A stretch of 64,000 bases of DNA, taken from Romanomermis culicivorax. Its lineage: Eukaryota; Nematoda; Enoplea; Mermithida; Mermithidae. Each line of letters starts with the position of its first letter. The stretch's first letter is position 1. The notes under the pieces were generated by a model, which saw only the letters and a program-made list of their open reading frames with translations, had not been told where the DNA came from and made no database searches. Positions 19,323 to 28,900 of the stretch are shown in pieces. Position numbers and translations under genes: made by a program. The stretch lies in assembly GCA_963922205.1 (NCBI GenBank), contig CAWUHX010000143.1, forward strand, positions 806,001 through 870,000. The letters run 5' to 3'.

Positions 19323-19550
19323 ATGACATATCCCAATGTCACACTTCATCTCGAGATGGATCAGGAAGACACTGTACATGTCAACCAGCTTCGACTTTAC
19401 GTGTCCCCTGACCCACCGAATGAAGCAGAGGATACACCTCCCACTTCACAGGCAGCGGATTCGGCACCCTTGTTGTTTCCTTCAACAAGTCGGGACTTTA
19501 CACCGAATTTGGTTGACCCACATCTTGATGGTGAGGTGCCCGACCACTAA
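19323..19550 (+). pseudogene. integrase C-terminal remnant
   Basis: A 75-codon frame contains TVHVNQLRLYVSP, the characteristic final motif of Ty3/gypsy Pol proteins, followed by a low-complexity proline/acidic tail. It is cut off from the rest of integrase by the preceding closed stretch and so is unlikely to be made as part of Pol in this copy unless spliced. Confidence 0.6.
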
Positions 19551-19585
19551 TTCAAGATGTCTTCTCTTCATTGTTCCCGCTTACG

Positions 19586-19622
19586 GACGAGGACGTCCTT
19601 TTTCGAAGGACCGCCGTGCCCC
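19586..19622 (+). repeat. upstream copy of the pre-LTR motif
   Basis: CGAGGACGTCCTTTTTCGAA and the following GGACCGCCGTG recur nearly identically at about 20078-20110, where they abut the 3' LTR. The earlier copy continues with unrelated sequence, so the region between looks like a duplicated or expanded segment. Confidence 0.75.
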
Positions 19623-19700
19623 TCACAAAGTATCCACTCTTATCCATGCTGGATCTTCGTGGATAGAAGAGAATGTGCAGCAACCAGAGCATCACATCAT

Positions 19701-19850
19701 GGGCGCATCCCCCGCGATAGCCTACACCTCATTGGGTGCATCCCCTGCGATAACCCGATATCCTACACCTTACTGGGTGCATCCCCTGCAATAACCCGAT
19801 AATCTATACCTCACTGGGCGCATCCTCTGCGATAGCCTACATCTCGCCCT
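19701..19850 (+). repeat. tandem repeat upstream of the 3' LTR, four units of 33-41 bp
   Basis: Units start at about 19701, 19734, 19775 and 19816 with TGGGTGCATCCCCTGCGATA followed by a variable CCTACACCTCA block. The middle two units are longest and most alike. Confidence 0.8.
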
Positions 19851-20077
19851 GAAAATTTTTTCTTTTCTGTGTTCTAGACTTTCGCACAGGATATCCAATG
19901 TTTGCAACTTCACGCATCAACGATTTCCGGTTACCATACTGTCGAACAAATTACGATCAAAGAAGGCTCCATCTGCAAACAACCCAACGGACCTATTCGA
20001 CTACTTGCCGTCACACCTTGGAATGACCTACGACCACGGACACGCCGCACAAACCTCACCACTAACCACAGCAAGAA

Positions 20078-20108
20078 CACGAGGACGCCCTTTTTCGAAG
20101 GACCGCCG
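20078..20108 (+). promoter_or_regulatory. segment preceding the 3' LTR (plus-strand primer region)
   Basis: The bases immediately before the LTR read ...TTTTTCGAAGGACCGCCG. A classical long polypurine tract is absent; the short GAAGGA is the only purine run. Its near-exact duplicate at 19586 suggests this block is functionally or historically tied to the LTR edge. Confidence 0.35.
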
Positions 20109-21758
20109 TGTCACGTGCCGCTCAAATCCTCCAACGTCACGTGATCCCAATCATGTCAACATTTTTTTTTCTCCATGTTTTGTTTATTACGCATTCATGT
20201 TTTGTTTATTTTATTTCTACACATGCATTTTGTGTTTGTTTTTTATATTTTCATGCATTTCTATGTTTCGTTTTTGTTGTATTTTTATTTCTTTATGAAC
20301 ACGGGCTACAGTAGGCCCTTTAGCTATAAACTTCCGCCAGCAGTGCTCCACGAGCACATGGCTATTTTTGGTGCATTCCATGCACCTCGTATCACCAAAA
20401 ATTAGCGTCGTTTTTGTTACGCAAAAATGACTAGCTAAGAAGTTTAGCTAAAGATGCTCATATGCTTAGCATAGGCACTGCAGTCGGCCTCAATGCTAAA
20501 CGCATGTGAACGAAAAAATGTCTATGTGCACATAGGCATCTTCTGCATCGTGTCTAGCTGCAGAAGTTAGCTTGGACGCCGAGAAACTCCGCCCAAGCTG
20601 CAGCTGTAGCCAAACATGTCCTTAAAAGGACATGTTTCTTTAACTTTTCGCTCATTCCTGGGTTTTATCCCTGCGTCCGATTTGTTGTCAGCATCTGCCG
20701 CCTTTCGCCTAATTTAAATAAATTTGAATATCTATCTTCACTGCGTCTGCCGCCTTTATTTTAAATAAATTTACATACACTTGAATCCTTCACTGCGTCC
20801 GCTGCCGATTTTACTTACAGTACCCGCTGCCCATCAGTGCCAGGTGTCCGACTGCCCCGGTTAGCAGAGAGACAATCAAGAGTCGCCTCCCGATCGCCAA
20901 TGCCCGTCGCCCAGGACTCGTGTGGATCTCATCCCCGCTCTGCGCCAGAAGACCGAAAGTTCCCAGGGACCTGCCGCCCATTTTCGTCGAATCGCTTGAG
21001 AAACAGGACTATAGTCTGTTTTTCATGAAATGCTTCTAAATAATTAAAGTGGAAAGCAAGTAGTATATCAGATTTTTACGATTTTCTAATAAACAGTATA
21101 TCATATAGGACTGGAAATTTGTGAGCATACTGACCTCACCTTCAACATCAATTTTTCGATCGAAAAATTTTACGGTAAGAGCGCTAGGTAAACGATTTCG
21201 ACGACAGTACTGATTTGTGTCACTTTTCTATTTGTAAGCATTTTATAAAAAACAGACTATAGGTGAGTCTTCTCAGGGGATTATTGTTATTGTGGGGCAT
21301 TTTTGGGGAACCCTCCTTAAGTCGGTTTCCCAGGTTTTCCCCAGATAAGTAGGGCTCCCACCTCTCAGGTTCGGGCTAAAAAGGGACTGTCTGGTTCATA
21401 ATTGGGTCCCACAAATTAGGTCATTTTACGGATGACCCTGTCCCCACTCTCATTGAGCAGGAGTCGGGGATTGTCACACCTAGCCTGGCGGCATTGTCCA
21501 TTACCCTACAGTAAGACCCCCAGGACAACACCAGAGAAAACAAGCTATAGGCCTCCCTATAGCCACCACTCGCCAGGTTAGGCCCTCAAAACCAACCAGG
21601 GGAGCCTGGCGAAAATGCCAGTATCCATCAGGTGTCACAGCCTATTACTCACTGTAATAGGATCAATCTGATATGGTTCACCATCAATGTGACTGCTAAA
21701 ACACAGTGCTACCTGATGTGATACCCAAACCTCCCCAGCTCCCCCGCTAAACGTGACA
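20109..21758 (+). repeat. 3' LTR with internal MITE
   Basis: It is homologous to 5290-6690 from end to end, including the CACGTG boxes, TATAAAC, hairpin cluster and ACGTGACA end. By eye about 40-50 substitutions separate the two LTRs, most of them transitions. A 248-bp insertion at 21012-21259 makes it longer than the 5' LTR. Confidence 0.92.
21012..21259. mobile_element. Tc1/mariner-type MITE in the 3' LTR
   Basis: The insertion begins TAGTCTGTTTTTCATGAAAT and ends with its near-perfect reverse complement, giving inverted ends of about 25 bp with two or three mismatches. It is flanked by TA on both sides, and the 5' LTR preserves the empty site (GACTAGGTGAG). It has no coding capacity. Confidence 0.88.
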
Positions 21759-22048
21759 CTACTTATGACTATGCACTACTAAACCTTGAAAGAACCCAAA
21801 ACTTTCCCATGCAGTGGATAGTTCATGATGTCTACTAGTTGCCTACAGAAAACGAAAAAACTTCATATACTACTGTAGGGTTAAATTTATAAAAAAACTG
21901 CGAACCATTTTAGTTGACAAATTTTGATTTTCAATGTTTGACCAACAAGAGTTGGCTTTTCTCGTAATTTTGTGTTTCAGACAAAATGAACATCGTTTTC
22001 GTTTTCATCGCAACAACTTCCACTAAACATATCATTTACAAATAATGT
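21759..22048. other. host sequence between LTR element and Penelope elements
   Basis: AT-rich, starts with the CTAC target duplication. No coding sequence or known repeat recognised. Confidence 0.5.
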
Positions 22049-22204
22049 TAAGCTTTTACGAATATTTGGCGAAAGGTTGTTTGCGATTGGTGTATAACAT
22101 TATGATTCTCCATTCCTTGGCCTTACAATCGCATAAAAATTATATAACACTTTTATTTTTGCCCGTAGGCACACAATGAACAAATAATAATACAGTCGTT
22201 ATAG

Positions 22205-22250
22205 TGATGCGACGTTTCGGTAGTCTACCTACTACCTTCCTCAGGCGACA
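22205..22250 (-). ncRNA. hammerhead-ribozyme-like motif in the left Penelope copy
   Basis: On the minus strand CTGAGGA is followed by a perfect 6-bp stem (GGTAGT/ACTACC, loop AGGTAG), then GAAAC and GTC. This is the conserved hammerhead core order CUGANGA, stem II, GAAA, with a minimal stem III. Penelope-like elements are known to carry such motifs near their ends. Stem I pairing is weak here, so activity is not certain. Confidence 0.55.
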
Positions 22251-22279
22251 ATAAACTCCTTTTTACAAAATTCGCTGCG

Positions 22280-22348
22280 TGAGGGAATTGGACCCTGGTT
22301 GTTTGATTGAGAGACTAGAGCGCTACCACTGGGCCATAGGGGCCAGTA
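22280..22348 (-). ncRNA. tRNA-like Pol III promoter sequence, left copy
   Basis: The minus strand has TGGCCCAGTGG (box A) and, about 40 bases on, GGTCCAATTCC (box B with one T-to-C change). It matches the better preserved sequence in the right copy. Confidence 0.5.
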
Positions 22349-22389
22349 GTAACTTGTTTAGAAGTGCTATATATCCTGACTTGGGGGTA

Positions 22390-23283
22390 CTAGTTCAGAC
22401 TTGGGTACCTGTCTGTTGCCCTTCTAAGGAATGCTTGGTACCATATGTGGCCTATTTCAATGCTCTTACTACCTACATTTTTTGACCCCACTTTTTCCAT
22501 CTCAATGGTTTCTCTGATCTTCCTTTTGTAGGCATTAGGCTCTTGGGCAAGTATGGTGGTATTGTCAAAATTGGGTGTACATCCACATGATAGGCAATGT
22601 TCCCCCACACCACTTTTCTCAAGGCTCAGGTTCTTAAGGGCATTTCTGTGTTCTGCAATACGGGTCTTAAGTGTTCTGCCCATTTCTCCTATGTATACTT
22701 TCCCACATGGAGCCATAGGTACTTGGTATACTATACCCTGTGTATCTTCTTTATTTCTAGGTGGTGCTACTTTGCTGACTCTTTTCCTGATTGTGTCTTT
22801 ACTTGTGGCAACTAGTCGAACCTTGTACGTGTGGCATATTCGCTTCAGTTTCTGTGTTAGTTGGCCACTGTAAGGTATTACAACCATGCCTTTGTATTCA
22901 ACTTTTTGTTGGTCATTTGCATTTCTTCTTATATTTGCTTTGTTAATGATTGCTGTGGGATAACCATTTTTCTTGAAGGCTTGCCTGATGTTATTTTCTT
23001 CCACTTTCCTGGTTTCTTCAGTTGAGCATAGTGTACCTGACCGCAATATCATTCCCTTTACAATTCCTGCTTTGGTGTTTACAGGATGGTTTGACTGGAA
23101 GTTTAGATATTGGTCTGTGTGCGTTGGTTTACGGTAGACACTTGTTGCCATTGTCTGTCCTTGCCGTTTGACAAGAACATCCAGGAATGGTAACTGCCCA
23201 TTGATTTCCGTTTCCATGGTGAACTGTATGGCTGGATTCTGTTGGTTCATATGTTCTAGGAAGGATCTTAGTTTTTCCTCACC
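22390..23283 (-). pseudogene. Penelope-like element, left copy: RT end and GIY-YIG endonuclease
   Basis: The open frame (286 codons, 22390-23250) begins after the RT catalytic region, at the point matching 23876 of the right copy, and contains the RT C-terminus (LPFLDVLV), a linker, and a GIY-YIG endonuclease with GIVYQVPMAPCGKVYIGEMG, a downstream RTLKTRIAEHRNAL helix and the CLSCGC motif. It is uninterrupted here and retains eight codons missing from the right copy. Without an RT core it cannot act alone. Confidence 0.88.
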
Positions 23284-24749
23284 ATGTTAGAAAAAACAGT
23301 AACAATAAAAGAACTATGTAAGGCCCCTCACATATATGGCCTGCCAAAGATCCATAAGCCAGAAATCCCACTAAGACCAGTAGTGAGCTGCATTGGAACA
23401 ACAATCCATCCATTGGCTAAGCACTTAGTAAAGATTATTAGTCCATTGCAGAACAATATAGAATCTAAAATAGTCAACAGCAAGGACTTTGTAAGCAAGA
23501 TCAAGGACATAAAATTAGATCAGAACACTAAGTTGGTAAGCCTGGATGTTGTAAGCTTGTTCACAAGTGTTCCAGTAGTAGAAGCAATAAGCTATCTTAG
23601 GGCCCAATTGGAAGCAGATTGCAACCTAGCAGAAAGAACTAGCCTAACAGCACAACAGGTTGCAGACCTAACTGAGTATTGTGTGTGCAGCACCATATTC
23701 CAGTTCAAAGACAAATTCTACCAACAAACGGATGGCATGGCAATGGGTTCACCACTATCCCCTGCACTTTGTAACCTGTTCATGGACAAACTTGAAACAT
23801 TGGCATTGAAAACAGCACCAGACAAGCCAAGAATCTGGCTGCGATATGTGGATGACACATTCATCCTGTGGGACCATGGTGAGGAAAAACTAAGATCCTT
23901 CCTAGAACATATGAACCAACAGAATCCAGCCATACAGTTCACCATGGAGACGGAAATCAATGGGCAGTTACCATTCCTAGATGTTCAATGGCAACAAGTG
24001 TCTACCGTAAACCAACGCACACAGACCAATATCTAAACTTCCAGTCAAACCATCCTGTAAACACCAAAGCAGGAATTGTAATGGGAATGATATTGCGGTC
24101 AGGTACACTATGCTCAACTGAAGAAACCAGGAAAGTGGAAGAAAATAACATCAGGCAAGCCTTCAAGAAAAATGGTTATCCCACAGCAATCATTAACAAA
24201 GCAAATATAAGAAGAAATGCAAATGACCAACAAAAAGTTGAATACAAAGGCACGGTTGTAATACCTTACAGTGGCCAACTAACACAGAAACTGAAGCGAA
24301 TATGCCACAAGTACAAGGTTCGACTAGTTGCCACAAGTAAAGACACAATCAGGAAAAGCGTCAGCAAAGTAGCACCACCTAGAAATAAAGAAGATACACA
24401 GGGTATAGTATACCAAGTACCTATGGCTCCATGTGGGAAAGTATACATAGGAGAAACGGGCAGAACACTTAAGACCCGTATTGCAGAACACAGAAATGCC
24501 CTTAAGAACCTGAGCCTTGAGAAAAGTGGTGTGGCGGAACATTGCCTATCATGTGGATGTACACCCAATTTTGACAATACCACCATACTTGCCCAAGAGC
24601 CTAATGCCTACAAAAGGAAGATCAGAGAAACCATTGAGATGGAAAAAGTGGGGTCAAAAAATGTAGGTAGTAAGAGCATTGAAATAGGCCACATATGGAA
24701 CCAAGCATTCCTTAGAAGGGCAACAGACAGGTACCCAAGTCTGAACTAG
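23284..24749 (+). pseudogene. Penelope-like element, right copy: RT and GIY-YIG endonuclease, frame broken
   Basis: The first frame (23284-24036) gives a 5'-truncated RT with IYGLPKIHKP, SLDVVSLFTSVP, TDGMAMGSPLSP and the catalytic RYVDDTFILW. At about 23986 a deletion of 22 bases relative to the left copy shifts the frame; the second frame (23988-24749) continues with the GIY-YIG endonuclease (GIVYQVP...KVYIGETGRTL) and the HCLSCGC motif. An intact protein would reverse-transcribe from a nicked target and cut DNA through the GIY-YIG domain. Confidence 0.9.
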
Positions 24750-24796
24750 TACCCCCAAGTCAGGATATATAGCGCCTCTAAACAAGTTACTACTGG

Positions 24797-24865
24797 CCCC
24801 CATGGCCCAGTGGTAGTGCTCTAGACTCTCAATCAAATGCCCAGGGTTCAATTCCCTCAAGCAGC
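24797..24865 (+). ncRNA. tRNA-like Pol III promoter sequence, right copy
   Basis: TGGCCCAGTGG fits box A exactly and GGTTCAATTCC fits box B exactly. The T arm (AGGG/CCCT) can pair, while the anticodon stem cannot. The middle recalls tRNA-Gln or tRNA-Glu anticodon-loop sequence (ACTCTCAA). It lies just 3' of the stop codon of the endonuclease frame, so it is a tRNA-derived segment of the element rather than a host tRNA gene. Confidence 0.6.
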
Positions 24866-25013
24866 GAATTTTGTAAAAAGGAGTTTATTGTCGCCTACTA
24901 TAACCACTGTATTATTATTCGTTCATTGTGTGCCTACGGGCAAAAATAAAAGTGATATATAATTTTTATGCGATTGTAAGGCCAAGGAATGGAGAATCAT
25001 AAGCTTTTACGAA

Positions 25014-25776
25014 CCACAATCAAGTTGGATCTTGCCAGGAATCGATGTCTTAATTTAGCTTGATTTATTGATCGAATCCAAAGTAACCGAAGCGTTGTTG
25101 AGCATGGGATAGTTATCATTTCCAGAAGATGCCGATGTGTTGAACCGTTCCACCTGAACACTCGAGAATCAGATTGAAAACTCATCGAGATCTTGATACT
25201 TAAAGTCCCCCACGTGTATTTTAAAGAAGTTTTTAGTTTTTGAGGTTTTAATTTAATGCTGCGTCCGAAAAGTGATTGATTGTTTTCACATTGTCGAAAA
25301 TTCGAATCATTCCTTTATTTTGGCTAAAGATTGCGATCAAAATCAGATTTTAATGCTAACTGTGTGAGGATAAGCGTTTGGAATCCCTCAAACTTGCATA
25401 GTAGTATGTTCCCTGCAAGTGCAGTATGCACATTTATTTTCTGTCAAATACTTCAGCACAAATACAACTCCGGCTAGTTTCTTAGTCTCGTCCCGCATTT
25501 CAGAGCAGGGAGCTCGTGCAAAAAACCAGAAGACCAATTCAAGACTTCTTCTCTCGAACGACAATGTCGACCCTTCGCATGAACCTTACTTATTTTCGTC
25601 ATCTCCGGGAACACCTTAGTTTTCTCTCTTGAGCTTGATAGAACTAGACGGTCATATAATTCTTCTTTGTTATTGTATGAATTAGAAGCGTTCTCATAGA
25701 AACAGAGTACATAAATTTTTGATTTATTTTCTAATACATCGAAAAGTTGTCATAAAATACAATATTACATGAGGCT
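25014..25776. other. intergenic stretch downstream of TDP2
   Basis: AT-rich with no recognised coding sequence or repeat; TDP2 transcripts (minus strand) would end in it. Confidence 0.4.
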
Positions 25777-25903
25777 TCACTTAACAACCTTAAAAGCGCA
25801 CCGCAATGCCCAATGATCGCTAGGGAAACAAAGGCATGAACGAATTCGATTTTTTCCGATCAATTTAAAATCACCAATATCGAACATTTTTGGCTCTGAA
25901 TTC
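25777..25903 (-). CDS. TDP2: TDP2 exon 6
   Basis: Acceptor TTTTCAG; two bases from exon 5 complete the first codon. Encodes LIGKNRIRSCLCFPSDHWAL with the catalytic SDH motif and ends at TGA 25777-25779. Confidence 0.88.
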
Positions 25904-28900
25904 CTGAAAACCAAGGAAGATACGCTACATATTAAAAGAGATAAGACTAAAAACGTGGAGAGATCAAAAGCCAAACACCGTTTTTTCGCCATTTGGCAAA
26001 AGGGGGTCATAATTTTTTTGGCCGTTTTCGACAAATCGTTTTTTTCGCTCAAACGAGCTCACGCTTCTGCATTCATTAATTTACCAAAATGAAGGACGAA
26101 ATTTTTGAGTTTGTATTAAAATCCATAATAGCGAAGCAACAAAGGAACTGAAGCAAAAAATCTTAAATTGCCAAGAAAGTCCAGTGCCAACATCTCTGTC
26201 ATCAGCCAAAGTAAATATATGGACTACGTTTGAGTTGTTCTTTCTTCCGGCACGAAGCGCCGGAAAAATTGTTGGACTTCTATAATCTAGACCGTTGGCA
26301 GATGAATGTTTTAGAGACTTATTCCATGACTTAAGGTTTTCAGTTTAGAATGATATTCAGATTAGAGCTGACGTTTTCAATGAGCTAACCAGATAGGAAA
26401 TCATGTTGAAGTCAACGATGTTGCATAAATTCGAGTGAAACAACAAAGTTGAGAAATAAAATTTCAACGCGAAGGGCCAAAAATTTTATTGGATATTCTA
26501 GAACGCGGGAAAATGAACCTTTTCAATCAGACATGCACGGAAAGAATTTTCTAGGGTGGAGGGCCCTTGGCCTTTTCATCGAGGGGGTGGAGGTGGGTGA
26601 GCAACGAAAAACGTTCCACGAGCATGTTTTTCATACAAAATATGCATCAAAAATATTTTTTTTAACTGTCTTCGAAAAAGTTCAGCGAGGGTGTTTGACG
26701 ATTTTTTTCGGGCTAGGGATGGGTGTCCAGGGTGTCGGGTACGGGGTTTTATCTCCACCTGGCCTCCCACCCCATGTGCATGAATGTTTTCAGTATTTAT
26801 TTTCTGGATGAGCGGTCTAATTTTTCAGTCAATTCAATCATTTTTCATATTCAGACTAATAGCGAAAAAATCACCATTGAAAGCATGCGAATAAAATTCA
26901 AAACTCAGACAAGCAACCAAAAATTTAAATTTTCTATCCCTAAAGAACTTCTGCCATTGTCTAAATCGATTATGTTTTAATCAGTTGAATGCAAAAAATT
27001 ATACTAAAAAAATTCGAAAAATTTCAATGACCAAAAAAATGTTTCGTGAAAATAATCGAAAAAAATCCTTATTTTCGTATAATGTTAAGAAACAATATCA
27101 AACAGCATAGATTAAACAGAGAGTTTAGACGTTGTAGGACGTGAAAACTATTAGATGTTAACTAGTTAGTGAAGTAGACATGCTAACGGTCGCGCATGGG
27201 CTGCATTATAGTAAAAAATGATCATTATAATCATTACTGAAGCGGTGCGTCGGAAAATTTTCAGGATTTGACCCTCTCAAATGAATCTTTCTGACTTCGA
27301 ACCCCCAAAATTTTTTCCGCCATTTGACGTAAGTTGAAAAAAAATTTACCACATTTTCAGATTTTTTCACCAAAAACACAAATTTTTCGAAGAGTTGACC
27401 AAAACTCGTCTGATTTTTAAAAACTGTAAAATTGTCATGTAAAGGCATTTTGAATTTTCTAATATCTCGCTCACCAAAATATCGGTTCATCATTAAACAA
27501 AAGTTATAAAACGGTACTTGATATAGCTTTTTGTGTATTTATTCGATATGCACATTTGTTTGCAGAATCCTTTTAATACCTGAAGTAAAGCCGGTCGAAT
27601 CTGCATCTAGGTTTGAATTTTGAAGCGTTTTCTGCAATTTTTTGTAAATTATCGTTTTGTAGGCAGTCCCAAGTAAATTTATCCTTTGACTTTGATCCAG
27701 TGGCTTCCCAAACGTCGTGTACGTCTTCCAATTTGTCGGATACCTCGAAAAGGAAGAAAAAGTGGGAACATTATCTCGAATAATGAAATTTAGAGATCTT
27801 ATTCTTGTTCGTATGCAAAATTGAAGTTAACGAAAACTTTTTTACTGTAGTGAAAAAATACACAAATTCTTTCCTGTGATAGGATCATAAAAATACAATT
27901 AGTCTTAGCTGCGACTTCTATTTCAAAATAAGTGAAACATAATTGTATAAAAAATTTGGATGTTGCATTGTATTGGTTGAGTCATAAAATTGATCCCCAT
28001 GATTTTAAATAACAACGAAACCTCAATATCAAAAATCATTTTCAGGTAAAATCTCGAATAATCCACATGGAAATTACTGTTTTGAAAAAAATAATCTCAA
28101 TTTTGTATTTTGATTTGAACATAAGGCAAAAGTCACGAGTCTTCCACATTTTGCGCATCAATCACTATGCGAAATTTCAAAATCGCGTATTTAGTTATAT
28201 ACATTACTTCGTCATCTCTAATATTAAGATCGCCACCGAAAATAACGCTTTTGGAATACGGTAAACGCCGAATAGTTTCCATGCATATTTGAAACTGCTT
28301 CATTCGTGCATTTTTGAATTCTTTCGTACTTTCCAAATGAGTGGTCAAGAGAACGATGGGTTTGTTTTCAACTTCAACCTGCAAAAGACAAATTTGAAGT
28401 TGGTTTTAAATTGAAAACTCTAAAAATTTTTGAAAATGTGGGCAAAGATGTCACGGAAATTATCAGACTTTCTTAAAATGAAGTTTTTAAGAAAAATACC
28501 TCAACTTGCAACAAGTCTCGCATCATTTGAGTATTTGAAAATTCGATCACATTGTATGAAACTTTTCTGGCCACTTTTGTATTAATGAGTAGAACGTTAA
28601 AATACAAATTGTAATTAGACGAGGGCGCCGTAATGGAGAAATCGGGAGTTAACGAGGCGTCTAAAATCGCCAATGTTTCGGGAACGACTTCTTGTAGAAA
28701 AACGAAAGCCGGGTTTTCTCTACAAAATTGGCAAATTACTATAGTCCATATGTTTTGGAATGGCTAATAGCGCACCGATGAAAGTAAGATATGTTTGGAA
28801 CTGTAATCAATGAGAACAACTTTCTCGTCAATCAGCAAAAAAAACAACTGGGAATTTTCTTCAGTAATCCGGCGAAATGCACGGAGATGTGAATATTATA

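Larger units (their letters stand above)
5290..21758 (+). mobile_element. giant Ty3/gypsy-type LTR retroelement with Env-like ORF
   Basis: Two directly repeated LTRs (5290-6690 and 20109-21758) begin TGTCACGT and end ACGTGACA, and are flanked by CTAC on both sides (5286-5289 and 21759-21762), the 4-bp duplication expected of Ty3/gypsy integration. The interior, read left to right, is a 3.7 kb leader, gag, an Env-like glycoprotein fused to a retropepsin, then protease, reverse transcriptase, RNase H and integrase. At 16.5 kb it is roughly twice or more the usual size for the group. By eye the LTRs differ at about 40-50 positions outside the 248-bp insertion in the right LTR, so the copy is not recent. 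Integrase has a frame break and its tail is interrupted. The element is GC-richer than its flanks. Confidence 0.93.
22049..25013. mobile_element. paired inverted Penelope-like elements with 14-bp flanking repeat
   Basis: TAAGCTTTTACGAA occurs at 22049-22062 and 25000-25013, framing two copies of the same Penelope-like element. The left copy is on the minus strand and the right copy on the plus strand; their truncated 5' ends meet at about 23283. Both copies carry the same 3' untranslated region, so the unit is bounded by two 3' ends. About 40 extra bases (22063-22103) lie between the left flanking repeat and the recognisable left 3' end. Confidence 0.8.

Noticed and set aside
24797..24865. 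Functional host tRNA gene
   Set aside because: The anticodon and acceptor stems do not pair, and the sequence recurs in the other Penelope copy, so it is part of the element.
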